40,141 nt of DNA from CBCPMX01 sp965120355 (GCA_965120355.1 CBCPMX010000063.1:1-40141), one strand, 5' to 3'. Positions 23,054 through 31,321 are shown, counted from the stretch's first letter. Translations and numbers: made by a program. Notes: generated by a model from the letters alone, not told the origin.

Positions 23054-23069
23054 CCCGGAAACCACCTGT

Positions 23070-23150
23070 ATGGGGGGCCTGGCCCCCCATGCGGGAAGCC
23101 GGGAAAGGGGCACCCCTTTGGGCGCGGCCGCGGGCCGGCTGCGCCCAAAG
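23070..23150. repeat. GC-rich hairpin pair before the small ORF
   Basis: Two stable palindromes: ATGGGGGGCC/GGCCCCCCAT (23070-23090) and CTTTGGGCGC/GCGCCCAAAG (23116-23125 with 23141-23150) with an inner GCCG/CGGC stem. No T-run follows. They look like an intergenic repeat rather than a gene control signal; genome copies would show this. Confidence 0.4.
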
Positions 23151-23175
23151 GACTTCATTCATAAAGACATAAGGT

Positions 23176-23412
23176 GTGACGAACTTGAATCAGACGCTTG
23201 ACTTTGAAAAGGCGCTGGACGATTTCCTGGACCGCCGGGAATATGACCAGGCCGCCAACGCGCTGTATTCCATGGTGCGCATAGCCTTCCTCGCCGGTTG
23301 GAAGGCGGCTGGCGGCAATCCGCCCAAGCCTCAGAAGGTTGTGGAGATGCTGCCGCCGGTAGATCTGACCAAACTGACCGGCGACGCCATCGAAACGGAT
23401 TTGACGCCGTGA
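23176..23412 (+). CDS. Small hypothetical protein
   Basis: A 78-residue open frame (75 if the TTG at 23185 is used, which has AAGGTG 8 nt upstream; the GTG at 23176 has no proper site). Residues about 8-48 (LDFEKALDDFLDRREYDQAANALYSMVRIAFLAGWKAAGG) form an amphipathic helical region; the rest is Pro-rich and acidic. There is no signal peptide or membrane helix. I do not recognise the family. It stands alone between hairpin-rich gaps, without an obvious promoter other than possible readthrough of the RNA element's terminator. Confidence 0.6.
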   Translation: MTNLNQTLDFEKALDDFLDRREYDQAANALYSMVRIAFLAGWKAAGGNPPKPQKVVEMLPPVDLTKLTGDAIETDLTP

Positions 23413-23584
23413 TTTGGCGCCGGTTGGAACCGATGCGCCGGGCACGGCGCGCCAGCAGCGCCGTCCAATTCGCGAATCCTTGCCGCGCAAGGGTTTGGGA
23501 ATGCTGCCGGGAGAATTTCTTTCGCCCGAACAGAGGAAAATACAGCGGTTGAAAACGTGCTTCGGCACTTGTTCAACAGACGGA

Positions 23585-23648
23585 GCGCCCCCGCCCCGCT
23601 GCACTGCGCAGCGGGGCGGGGGCGCATGTTGTCAGGCGCATGTTGTCA
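23585..23648. terminator. Large hairpin plus 14-bp duplication in gap 23413-23861
   Basis: An 18-bp perfect GC stem, 23585-23602 with 23608-23625 and loop ACTGC, lies between the convergent small ORF and the AraC gene. It is followed by a direct duplication GGCGCATGTTGTCA (23621-23634 and 23635-23648). A further 8-bp hairpin is at 23805-23825. No T-runs. I see no gene in the 449-nt gap. Confidence 0.55.
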
Positions 23649-23861
23649 GGCGGGCCGCCCTTTTCGGCCGGGCGCACACGCTGTCCAAAAACTGCCAATG
23701 GGGTGCGGGTTTCGGATGTGGAGCCGGGCAGGGCGCGCCGGCGCGGCACGTTCCCGCCGGGAAGCGCCGCCTGGCCTTGGGGGGAACCTGGAGGGGCAGG
23801 CAGCGGCAGGCGCGTTCCGCCTGCCCGCACCCTGGACGCGCCGGCGGGGTGCAGCCATGGC

Positions 23862-25121
23862 CTAGGGGAGGGATTCCTCCTGCGCCGCCTCCCGGAATTT
23901 GGAGGGCGTGGTGCCCTCGTAGCGCTTAAACGCCCGGTTCATGGTCAGGCCGCTGGAAAAGCCGCACTGCTCGGCGATGGCTTTGACGCTGCTGCCGCTG
24001 TGCATCAGGGACTTGGCCTTCTCCAGCCGCAGGCGCTGGACGTAGTCGAACAGGCCCACGCCGTAGTGCTGCTTGAATACACGGCTGCAGTGGGAGGCGC
24101 CCACGCCGAACCGGTCCGCCAGGGATGCCACAGTGACATTGATATCGGAGAAATTTTCGTCCACATACGCCTTCAGCTTCGTCAGCCAGGAAGGCAGGGC
24201 GTCCTTTTTGAGCTGCTCGGCGTGGGCGCTCAATTCGTCCAGGATCTGGTCCATCTCCAGCATCACCTGGTTCAGGCTCTCCGCCTCGCACAGCCGCGGG
24301 CCGGGGTTGGGCTGGGCGAAAAATTCATCGCCGACATTATGATGAATCTCGTCCATCATGAACAGAAGGCTGTTGACCATGCCGTAGACCCGGAAGCGGA
24401 AGGTGTCGATGGTGGGCCGCGCCTGCCGGAACTCGCTGGTGACCATCTCGTGGATGACCCGCCGCAGCCCCTCGTAGTCGGAGACCTGAATGCAGGAGAG
24501 CATTTTCCCCTCCAGCTGCAGATAGCGGGTGGCGGACGGCGGCAGCTGGTGGTGGGTCAGCTCGTCATAGGAGGTCACCTGGCGGTTCTCGCCGATGACC
24601 TGCAGATAATCGAAGATCCGGACCGTATCGGCGTAGCCGTCGGCCGCCTGGAGCAGATTGTCATAGACGCGGCTGACCGCCGCCGACACGGTCAGCCCAA
24701 ATTCCTCTTCCAACGCCGCCGCCTGCTGCTTGGCGTCCCAGACTACGCTGCGCACGCCGGAGGACGGCAGCGACGGCAGATTCACAACGCCCACCATTTG
24801 TCCGCGGTAATGCGCCGCTTCCACCACCGCGCCCTGGCCGAAGCCGTTTTCCATGACGTTGCGGAGAATGAAGTGCATATCCCGCAGATCCATGGCGCCG
24901 GAAACCTCGGGGCTGTCCAAATCAAACAGCGCGCCCCACTGGACCGGCTGGTAGGCCACAACCACAAACCAGGGGTGCGGGAACCGGACGCCGGCCTCTT
25001 CCGCCTCCTCCAGCAGGGTCTGCCGGTTTAGGAACGCACCGCCGCCCAAAAGATGGGAGAAAAACAGATCCCGCATGCGGATCAGATTGGTTTTCTCCTG
25101 TGAGGTCCATTGCTCTTGCAT
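23862..25121 (-). CDS. AraC-family transcriptional regulator
   Basis: A 419-residue regulator. The C-terminal ~100 residues are the AraC/XylS DNA-binding domain: two helix-turn-helices, with LADRFGVGASHCSRVFKQHYGVGLFDYVQRLRLEKAKSLM and IAEQCGFSSGLTMNRAFKRYEGTTPSKFRE. The long N-terminal part (1-310) has no sugar-binding cupin motif I can see; it begins with a helical RMRDLFFSHLLGG, as in large AraC proteins linked to solute-binding lipoproteins. It is divergent from pyrE, but a pyrimidine role is not implied. AGGCGGTG lies upstream of the ATG. Its targets could include the orphan lipoprotein genes; this is inference. Confidence 0.9.
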   Translation of the reverse strand: MQEQWTSQEKTNLIRMRDLFFSHLLGGGAFLNRQTLLEEAEEAGVRFPHPWFVVVAYQPVQWGALFDLDSPEVSGAMDLRDMHFILRNVMENGFGQGAVVEAAHYRGQMVGVVNLPSLPSSGVRSVVWDAKQQAAALEEEFGLTVSAAVSRVYDNLLQAADGYADTVRIFDYLQVIGENRQVTSYDELTHHQLPPSATRYLQLEGKMLSCIQVSDYEGLRRVIHEMVTSEFRQARPTIDTFRFRVYGMVNSLLFMMDEIHHNVGDEFFAQPNPGPRLCEAESLNQVMLEMDQILDELSAHAEQLKKDALPSWLTKLKAYVDENFSDINVTVASLADRFGVGASHCSRVFKQHYGVGLFDYVQRLRLEKAKSLMHSGSSVKAIAEQCGFSSGLTMNRAFKRYEGTTPSKFREAAQEESLP

Positions 25122-25268
25122 TGCAGTTCACCGCCTGATCAGAGATTGACAGCCCGGCCGCCCGCCGGAGCTGGTGTAATCCTATCATAACACATTTTTG
25201 CCCGGCAAAAAAGTGGCGCGGCCATTTTTTGTCCGCAGGCAGGCCGCCGATTTTTTTACAACAGACGA

Positions 25269-25297
25269 TTGTCTTTCCCACGGGATACTGGTATAAT
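25269..25297 (+). promoter_or_regulatory. pyrE promoter
   Basis: TTGTCT (25269-25274), a 17-nt spacer ending TGG, and perfect TATAAT (25292-25297), 52 nt before the pyrE ATG. On the other strand TATGAT (25184-25189) is a weak candidate -10 for the AraC gene. Confidence 0.8.
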
Positions 25298-25348
25298 AAA
25301 ACGTTGGAATCTGCGCATTCAAACCACCAGATCTGGAGGGCAAATTGT

Positions 25349-26029
25349 ATGACATACAAAGAGGAATTTATTGAATTTATGGTGCGGGCCGGGGTGCTGA
25401 CCTTTGGCGACTTCACCACCAAATCCGGCCGCAAGACCCCCTATTTTATCAACACCGGCAACTACAAAACCGGCGCCCAGGCCGACGGCCTCGGGAAGTA
25501 TTATGCAGCCTGCATCCAGGAGAATCTGCCGCGGGCCGGCGGGGCCGACGCGCTGTTTGGCCCGGCGTACAAGGGGATCCCCCTGGCAGTGGCCGCCGCC
25601 GGCGCGTTATACCGGGAGTATGGCGTGGACATGCCCTACTGCTTCAACCGCAAGGAGGCGAAGGACCATGGCGAAGGCGGCTCCATGGTGGGCTATAAGC
25701 CCCAGGACGGCGACCGCATCGCCATTGTGGAGGACGTGGTCACCGCCGGCACCGCCGTCCGGGAAACGCTGGCGCTGTTCAAAACCGTGGCGGACGTGCG
25801 GGTAACCGCGCTGTTCGTCTCCGTGGACCGCATGGAGCGGGGGACCGGCGAGAAGTCCGCCCTGCAGGAGCTGCGGGACGAGTACGGCATCCAGGTGTTT
25901 CCCATCGTCACGGTCCGGGAGATTATCGAGCATCTCCACAACCGGCCGGTGGACGGCAGGGTCTTGATCGACGACGCCATGCGGGACGCCATGGAGGCGT
26001 ATCTGGCCCAGTACGGCGCAAAGGGATAA
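25349..26029 (+). CDS. pyrE: Orotate phosphoribosyltransferase
   Basis: Joins orotate and PRPP to give OMP, the substrate of PyrF. The 226-residue protein has the typical start EFMVRAGVLTFGDFTTKSGRKTPYFINTGNY, the catalytic loop region FNRKEAKDHGEGG and the PRPP-binding motif IAIVEDVVTAGTAVRETL (about 130-147). GGAGGG at 25335-25340 fixes the ATG at 25349, although the frame is open 120 nt further upstream. It is cotranscribed with radC, 4 nt downstream, rather than with the other pyr genes. Confidence 0.96.
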   Translation: MTYKEEFIEFMVRAGVLTFGDFTTKSGRKTPYFINTGNYKTGAQADGLGKYYAACIQENLPRAGGADALFGPAYKGIPLAVAAAGALYREYGVDMPYCFNRKEAKDHGEGGSMVGYKPQDGDRIAIVEDVVTAGTAVRETLALFKTVADVRVTALFVSVDRMERGTGEKSALQELRDEYGIQVFPIVTVREIIEHLHNRPVDGRVLIDDAMRDAMEAYLAQYGAKG

Positions 26030-26033
26030 GTCC

Positions 26034-26714
26034 ATGGCATCCATGCATGACGGCCACCGGGAGCGGCTCAAGCAGCGCTTTCGGGAGACCGGCCTGGACG
26101 GGTTTCACGAGATCAATGTGCTGGAGTTGGTGCTGTTTTACGCCATTCCCCGGAAAGACACCAACCCCATCGCCCACCGGCTGCTGGACCGGTTTGGCTC
26201 CCTGGCCGGGGTCTTGGACGCGCCGGCGGAGGAGCTGACCCGCATTGAGGGCGTGGGAGAGAATGCGGCGCTGCTGCTGAAGCTGATTCCCCAGCTGGCG
26301 CGGCAGTATCAGATCTCCCGCAGCGCCGGCGACTGCATTCTGGACACCACCACCAAGGCCGGCAACTATTTAGTGCCCTATTTCTTCGGGCAGCGGGACG
26401 AGCTGGTGTATCTGCTGTGCCTGGACGCCAAATGCAAGGTGCTGGACTGCCGGGAGCTGTTTCACGGCAGCGTCAACTCCGCCGCCGTCTCCACCAGAAA
26501 GATTGTGGAAACAGCCCTGGCCTGCAACGCCACCTCCGTGGTCCTGGCCCACAACCACACCAGCGGCATTGCGCTGCCCTCCAAGGAGGACGAGGCCACG
26601 ACCCGCACCGTGCAGCGGGCCCTGGACGCCGTGGACATTCTTCTGGCGGATCACATTGTGGTGGCCGACGAGGACTTTGTGTCCATGGCGGACAATGGGT
26701 TTTTTCAGCGGTAG
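26034..26714 (+). CDS. radC: RadC-family JAB/MPN protein
   Basis: A 226-residue RadC homologue. The N-terminal half has a helix-hairpin-helix (ELTRIEGVGENAALLLKLI, about 65-83). The C-terminal half is a JAB1/MPN metalloprotease-like domain with HNHTSGIALPSKEDEATT (about 176-193), the H-x-H...D zinc set of the family (HNHPSG in most members; Thr here). The historic DNA-repair assignment of RadC is doubtful and its true role is unknown. Start at 26034, with AAAGGG inside the pyrE end; a second ATG is at 26043. Confidence 0.92.
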   Translation: MASMHDGHRERLKQRFRETGLDGFHEINVLELVLFYAIPRKDTNPIAHRLLDRFGSLAGVLDAPAEELTRIEGVGENAALLLKLIPQLARQYQISRSAGDCILDTTTKAGNYLVPYFFGQRDELVYLLCLDAKCKVLDCRELFHGSVNSAAVSTRKIVETALACNATSVVLAHNHTSGIALPSKEDEATTRTVQRALDAVDILLADHIVVADEDFVSMADNGFFQR

Positions 26715-26739
26715 CCGAGGGGCTTTTTTTGCCGGTATA

Positions 26740-26768
26740 TTGACAATTGCCGTCCGGCGGGCTATACT
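26740..26768 (+). promoter_or_regulatory. uvrB promoter
   Basis: TTGACA (26740-26745), a 17-nt spacer and TATACT (26763-26768), giving a leader of about 170 nt before uvrB. I saw no LexA box (GAAC-N4-GTTC type) in this gap. Confidence 0.85.
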
Positions 26769-26944
26769 ATTCTCGAATGAATGTTTTAAAATAGGGTGAG
26801 GAATGCCGGCGTCCGGCTTTGTGCGGCCGCTTCGGATGCTGGCCGCAGCGGTTTGGACGGCGTCGCGCGCAGGCCGGACCTGCGGACACCGGCGCGTTCC
26901 GCGCCCGAAACATCTCCCAGTTCATAAAAGGGGGCGGTTTGCCT

Positions 26945-28906
26945 ATGGAGTTCAAATTGGTTTCCGAGTTTCAGCCCTCCGGCGACCAGCCGGAGGCCAT
27001 CGAGGCCCTGGCCCGCGGCGTGGAGTTGGGGCTGGAAGAACAGACGCTTCTGGGCGTCACCGGCTCCGGCAAGACCTTCACCATGGCTTCGGTCATCGAG
27101 CGGCTTCAGCGCCCCACGCTGGTTTTGGCGCACAACAAAACGCTGGCGGCCCAGCTGTGTTCGGAATTCCGGGAGTTTTTCCCCGAAAATGCCGTGGAAT
27201 ATTTCGTCTCCTATTATGACTACTACCAGCCGGAGGCGTATATTGCCCATACCGACACCTATATCGAAAAAGATTCCGCCGTCAACGACGAGATTGAGCG
27301 GCTGCGCCACTCCGCCACGTCCTCCCTGTTTGAGCGGCGGGATGTCATTGTCGTCTCGTCGGTCAGCTGCATTTACGGCCTGGGCGACCCCATCGATTAC
27401 AAGAATATGGTCCTGTCCCTGCGGCAGGGCCAGGAGCGGGACCGGGATCAGCTGCTGAAAAAGCTGACGGAGATCCGCTATGAGCGCAACGACCTGAATT
27501 TCATCCGCAACACCTTCCGGGTCCGGGGCGACACGGTGGAGATCTATCCCGCCTACTGGGCCGGCAAGGCCATCCGGGTGGAGTTCTTCGGCGACGAAAT
27601 TGACCGCATCTCCCAGATCAACGCCGTCACCGGCGTGCCGGAGCGGGTGCTGAACCATGTGGCCATCTACCCCGCCAGCCACTATGTGGCGTCCAAAGAG
27701 AAGATGGACCGGGCCGTCCGGGAGATCGAGGCGGAGATGGAAGAGCGGGTCAAATGGTTTGAGGAGCGGGACAAGCTGCTGGAGGCCCAGCGCATCCGCC
27801 AGCGGACCCTGTATGACATTGAGATGATTCAGGAGCTGGGTTTCTGTTCCGGCATCGAGAACTATTCCCGGATCATATCCGGCCGCGCCCCCGGCTCGCC
27901 GCCCACCACCCTGCTGGATTACTTCCCCGACGACTTTTTGATGTTTATTGACGAGAGCCATGTGACACTGCCCCAGGTGCGGGCCATGTACAACGGCGAC
28001 CGGGCGAGAAAGACCAGCCTGGTGGACTACGGCTTCCGCCTGCCGTCGGCCTTTGACAACCGGCCGCTGAAATTTGACGAGTTTACGGAGAAAATCCACC
28101 AGGTCATCTATATCTCCGCCACCCCCGGCGACTATGAGCGGGAGCGCAGCGGCCAGATTGCCGAGCAGGTCATCCGGCCCACGGGCCTTCTGGACCCGGA
28201 GGTGGAAGTGCGGCCTGTGGAGGGCCAGATCGACGACCTGATCGGAGAGATCAACGCCGTGGCTGCCCGGGAACAGCGGGTGCTGGTGACCACGCTGACC
28301 AAAAAGATGGCCGAGGATCTGACCACCTACCTGCAAAAGAGCGGCATCCGCGTCCGATACATGCACTCGGACGTCACCACCATGGAGCGCATGGAGATCA
28401 TCCGGGATCTGCGCATGGCCAAATTCGACGTGCTGGTGGGCATCAACCTGCTGCGGGAGGGCCTGGACCTGCCGGAAGTCAGCCTGGTGGCCATCCTGGA
28501 TGCGGATAAGGAGGGCTTTCTGCGCTCGGAAACGTCCCTGATTCAGACCATTGGCCGGGCCGCCCGCAACGCCGAAGGCCGGGTGATCCTGTATGCCGAC
28601 ACCATCACCCCCTCCATGCAGCGGGCCATGGACGAAACCGCCCGCCGCCGTGCCAAGCAGGACGCTTACAACCAGGCCCACGGCATTACGCCCAAGACCA
28701 TCGTCAAGTCCGTCCGGGATCTGATCGAGATCTCCCAGTCCGCCACGGCGGACGTGAAGAAGAACGGCGTCAAGATGACCAAAAAAGAGCGGGAGAAGGA
28801 GATCGAACGGCTGGAAAAGGAAATGCGCAAGGCCGCCAAGATGATGGAATTCGAATACGCTGCCGTCCTCCGCGACCAGATCATCGAGCTGCGGGGAAAG
28901 ACGTGA
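26945..28906 (+). CDS. uvrB: Excinuclease ABC subunit B
   Basis: The damage-verifying helicase-like subunit of nucleotide excision repair; it is loaded by UvrA and recruits UvrC. The 653-residue protein has Walker A GVTGSGKT (37-44), the beta-hairpin region YFVSYYDYYQPEAYIAHTDTYIEKD, the DEAD-like box IDESH, motif VI region IGRAARNAEGRVILYAD and the C-terminal UVR motif (KEREKEIERLEKEMRKAAKMMEFEYAAVLRDQI) that contacts UvrC. AAGGGGGCGG before the ATG at 26945 decides the start; an in-frame extension upstream is just leader sequence. Confidence 0.98.
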   Translation: MEFKLVSEFQPSGDQPEAIEALARGVELGLEEQTLLGVTGSGKTFTMASVIERLQRPTLVLAHNKTLAAQLCSEFREFFPENAVEYFVSYYDYYQPEAYIAHTDTYIEKDSAVNDEIERLRHSATSSLFERRDVIVVSSVSCIYGLGDPIDYKNMVLSLRQGQERDRDQLLKKLTEIRYERNDLNFIRNTFRVRGDTVEIYPAYWAGKAIRVEFFGDEIDRISQINAVTGVPERVLNHVAIYPASHYVASKEKMDRAVREIEAEMEERVKWFEERDKLLEAQRIRQRTLYDIEMIQELGFCSGIENYSRIISGRAPGSPPTTLLDYFPDDFLMFIDESHVTLPQVRAMYNGDRARKTSLVDYGFRLPSAFDNRPLKFDEFTEKIHQVIYISATPGDYERERSGQIAEQVIRPTGLLDPEVEVRPVEGQIDDLIGEINAVAAREQRVLVTTLTKKMAEDLTTYLQKSGIRVRYMHSDVTTMERMEIIRDLRMAKFDVLVGINLLREGLDLPEVSLVAILDADKEGFLRSETSLIQTIGRAARNAEGRVILYADTITPSMQRAMDETARRRAKQDAYNQAHGITPKTIVKSVRDLIEISQSATADVKKNGVKMTKKEREKEIERLEKEMRKAAKMMEFEYAAVLRDQIIELRGKT

Positions 28907-28970
28907 AAGGAACGACTATGCGCCACACCGAACCTGTCTGCAAACCGGCCTGCTGTGCCTGCTGGCTGGC

Positions 28971-29411
28971 ATGGCCGTATTGTTTGCGGTTTTGACCGCC
29001 GTGTTTTACAGCCATCCCGGCGTGTTGTTTGAGGATACCCTGCTGCGGTATTATGACGAGGACGGCTCCTGGCACCCGTTTATTACCGTTCGCCTCACGG
29101 CTTCCAACAGCCTGGACAGCTGGGACGGGTTTGAGCTGGATGCTGGAACCATTGTGCGGTTTGCCGAAGGCCCGGGCCTGTCCCATCGGGGCAGCTGGGG
29201 ATTCTATGCTCTGGCGCTGCTGTGCAGCGTGGTCTGCGCGTTGGACGTGGCGTTCCCGTTGGCGCTGTTCCATCTGCGGTATGCGCTGGCGGTGGAAAAG
29301 CCGGAGCCCACAGACTTTTACCTGGGCGCACAGCGGATCGGCTGGATCGTCTGTACAGCTGCGATTTTGATCCTCTATCTGTATGGCCTGCTGTCGGTCT
29401 ATTCGCCATAG
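28971..29411 (+). CDS. Small membrane protein, probably frameshifted at its N-terminus
   Basis: A 146-residue frame with hydrophobic helices at about 1-12 (continuing upstream), 73-95 and 122-143, and an extracytoplasmic stretch between; no known family. The first in-frame ATG (28971) lacks a ribosome binding site and cuts the first helix in half. The frame is open upstream, and its translation TGLLCLLAG completes the helix, but no start codon exists there. In another frame, ATG at 28918 follows AAAGGA at ideal spacing 12 nt after the uvrB stop. One missing base between 28920 and about 28950 would join the two. A true start by CTG, a sequencing error or a broken gene are all possible. Confidence 0.55.
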   Translation: MAVLFAVLTAVFYSHPGVLFEDTLLRYYDEDGSWHPFITVRLTASNSLDSWDGFELDAGTIVRFAEGPGLSHRGSWGFYALALLCSVVCALDVAFPLALFHLRYALAVEKPEPTDFYLGAQRIGWIVCTAAILILYLYGLLSVYSP

Positions 29412-29427
29412 TGAAAAGGAGCCTTTT

Positions 29428-30390
29428 ATGACTGAAGCTGCAAAAACCGTATTGGAGCGTTTCCCCGTCCGCAAATCCAAAGCGCAGAAGGCGGAATTTC
29501 GAAGCTGGCTGCAGGAGCAGCTGGAGGGCTGCGGCTGGACCGTCCGGGAGGAATCCGGCGGTACGCTGGTGCGCAGCGTCAACGTCGCCGCCGGCGATCT
29601 GGACAACGCCCGGGTCATCTTCACCGCCCACTACGACACCTGCGCCGCGCTGCCGTTCCCCAATTTCATTGCGCCCCAAAGCCTGATCGCCAATTTGGGA
29701 TATCTGCTTGCGCTGATGCTGCTGTTCTGCCTTCTGGCCATCGCGGTGGAGGTGGCGGTGCTGCTGGCCACCGGCAGCGTTTTCCTCGGCATGGCGGCGG
29801 TCTACGCCGTGCTGATTCTGTGCGTCTGGGCCATGCTCTGCGGCAAGGCCAACAAACACAACACCAACGACAACACCTCCGGCGTCATGCTGCTGCTGGA
29901 GCTGGCTGCCCATCTGCCGCCGGAACAGCGCGGCGCAGTCTGCCTTGTGTTTTTCGACAATGAGGAAAAGGGCATGCTTGGCTCCGGCCAGTTCCGCAAG
30001 GCCCACCGGGCGCAGACGGACAAGCCGCTGCTGGTCAATTTCGACTGCGTTTCCGACGGCGACACGCTCTGCTTCTTTCCCGGCAAGGCGCTGCGGAAGG
30101 AAGGCGCGGTGCTGGATGCGCTGGAACGGGCGTTCCAGCCCACGGCGCAGAAGGCCGTGTCCGTCCAACGGGGCTTTGCCCTCTATCCCTCTGACCAGAC
30201 CCGGTTTCCCCGCGCCGTGGGCGTGGCGGCCATGCATACCGCCCGGTTCATCGGCTTTTATCTCAGCCGCATCCACACCAAGCGGGATACCGTTTTGCAG
30301 GAAGAAAACCTTCAGCTGCTTCTGGACGGTTCCCTGCGCCTGACGGCGGCGCTGGCCGGGCCCGCAGTTGAAAAGGAGGGCGCACGATGA
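29428..30390 (+). CDS. M28-family metallopeptidase with membrane insert
   Basis: A 320-residue zinc peptidase-like protein of family M28. Ligand motifs are in order: AHYDT (His68), NDNTSG (Asp148), FFDNEEKGMLGS (Glu179/Glu180), NFDCVSDGD (Asp206) and HTKRDT near residue 290. Two transmembrane helices (about 85-113 and 115-138) are inserted between the first His and the Asp, so the protein is anchored through a loop of its catalytic domain, leaving the active site on the same side of the membrane as both ends. No signal peptide. AAAAGGAG sets the ATG at 29428. The stop overlaps the next start by 4 nt. Confidence 0.85.
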   Translation: MTEAAKTVLERFPVRKSKAQKAEFRSWLQEQLEGCGWTVREESGGTLVRSVNVAAGDLDNARVIFTAHYDTCAALPFPNFIAPQSLIANLGYLLALMLLFCLLAIAVEVAVLLATGSVFLGMAAVYAVLILCVWAMLCGKANKHNTNDNTSGVMLLLELAAHLPPEQRGAVCLVFFDNEEKGMLGSGQFRKAHRAQTDKPLLVNFDCVSDGDTLCFFPGKALRKEGAVLDALERAFQPTAQKAVSVQRGFALYPSDQTRFPRAVGVAAMHTARFIGFYLSRIHTKRDTVLQEENLQLLLDGSLRLTAALAGPAVEKEGAR

Positions 30391-30767
30391 ATCACGACTG
30401 GCTCGACGCATATCTGCTGGCAAAGCCCGGCGCGGAAAAGGATTATAAGATCGAATGGGCCTGGGACCGCTATATGGTCCGCGGCAGGCTGTTCGCCGCC
30501 CTGTGCGCCCCGGCGGAGAAGTACAGGGTATACGGCGGCCACCAACTGGTCAACCTGAAATGCGACCCCCGGCTGTCGGAGCTGTTTCAGGCGCAGTACC
30601 CGGAGATTCTGCCGGGGTTTTACTGCGACAAGCGCAACTGGATTTCCGTATTTCTGGACGGCGCGCTGCCGGAGGACGTCCTCCGGGATCTGTGTGATCT
30701 GTCCTACCGGCTGGTGGTGGAGAAGCTGCCGAAGAAGGTGCAGCGGGAGCTGGCCGGAAACACTTGA
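30387..30767 (+). CDS. MmcQ/YjbR family protein
   Basis: A 126-residue protein of the YjbR/MmcQ family (CyaY-like DNA-binding fold). Family landmarks are NLKCDPRLSELFQAQYPEILPGFYCDKRNWISVFLDGALPEDVLRDLCDLSYRLV (about 55-110), with the conserved LKCDP, PGF/Y, K-R-x-W and L-D-G-x-L-P. The precise role is unknown. It overlaps the M28 gene by ATGA, so it is made from the same message, probably together with the small membrane protein. Confidence 0.85.
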   Translation: MNHDWLDAYLLAKPGAEKDYKIEWAWDRYMVRGRLFAALCAPAEKYRVYGGHQLVNLKCDPRLSELFQAQYPEILPGFYCDKRNWISVFLDGALPEDVLRDLCDLSYRLVVEKLPKKVQRELAGNT

Positions 30768-30802
30768 CTTCTGTGCGGTTCGTAGCTGCCGGACGCATCT
30801 TC

Positions 30803-31318
30803 ATGAAAGGGATGTGGGGACCGCGATCGAGACAGCTGCGAAAAACGCGGCGGAGCCAATATGACGACAGGCAAAATGGCGTATATTTTACGACAATCCG
30901 TACACAAAACAGAGCCCCTCTGTTTTGGCTCCGCGGATCCGTAGGGGCGGATATGATCCGCCCGCAAGCAGTATCCTGCAAAGATGTACCCCTCAGCGAA
31001 TATGGTAAAATTGTTGATATTGCCATTCAAAACATTCCGCAGATTTATGACGGAGTTTGAATTGAAAATTGTGTGATCCTGCCAAATCATATCCACATCC
31101 TGCTGTCAATTACAAACGGGCGGATGGTATCCGCCCCTGCGCTTTCTGCCAGCATCGGCGGGATGAAGCGTTGGACCGGCCGGCAGTGCGGCTTTTCCCT
31201 ATGGCAAAAGTCCGATTACGATCACATCATGCGCGATAGCAGCGGCCTCCTCGCCAAATGGGCCTACATCGGCAACAATCCCGCAAAGTGGGCGGAAGAT
31301 CAATATTTCGAGGTATAA
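30803..31318 (+). pseudogene. Decayed REP-associated tyrosine transposase (RAYT)
   Basis: One frame reads like a RAYT (IS200-type HUH transposase that mobilises REP palindromes): QNGVYFTTIRTQNRAPLFW, LSEYGKIVDIAIQNIPQIYDGV, the HUH-type ILPNHIHILLSI, GGMKRWTGRQCGFSLWQKSDYDHI and WAYIGNNPAKWAEDQYFEV with the candidate catalytic Tyr. It is split by an in-frame TGA at 31058-31060, directly before the HUH motif, so no full product can form. The N-terminus is also poorly defined. Two GGGCGGAT/ATCCGCCC palindromes lie inside it at 30944-30963 and 31118-31137. It sits between the uvrB gene group and uvrA, ending 3 nt before the uvrA ATG. Confidence 0.8.
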
Positions 31319-31321
31319 GCT

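Larger units (their letters stand above)
22791..23056 (+). ncRNA. Candidate structured RNA with pairing ends
   Basis: GGGAAATAAAAACC (22791-22804) is complementary to GGTTTTTATTTTCCC (23042-23056) with a single bulged T, giving a 14-bp closing helix over 266 nt. Inside are stems GGTACATGGG/CCCATGTACC (22808-22817 with 22830-22839), AGGTG/CACCT (22845-22859 region), CGAC/GTCG (22868-22879), GAATGAAG/CTTCATTC (22992-22999 with 23003-23010) and a terminator hairpin. No open frame spans it on the plus strand. It could be a structured non-coding RNA or a MITE-like element whose terminal repeats double as the helix. I do not recognise it as 6S, tmRNA, RNase P, SRP RNA or a common riboswitch. Confidence 0.5.

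Noticed and set aside
22929..23162. Leftward frames of 69-77 codons
   Set aside because: They run through the terminator and GC palindromes with biased, low-complexity translation; repeat sequence is the better explanation.
26803..26944. N-terminal extension of UvrB upstream of 26945
   Set aside because: Lies in the leader, Arg-rich and unlike UvrB; the ATG at 26945 has the ribosome binding site and the canonical N-terminus.
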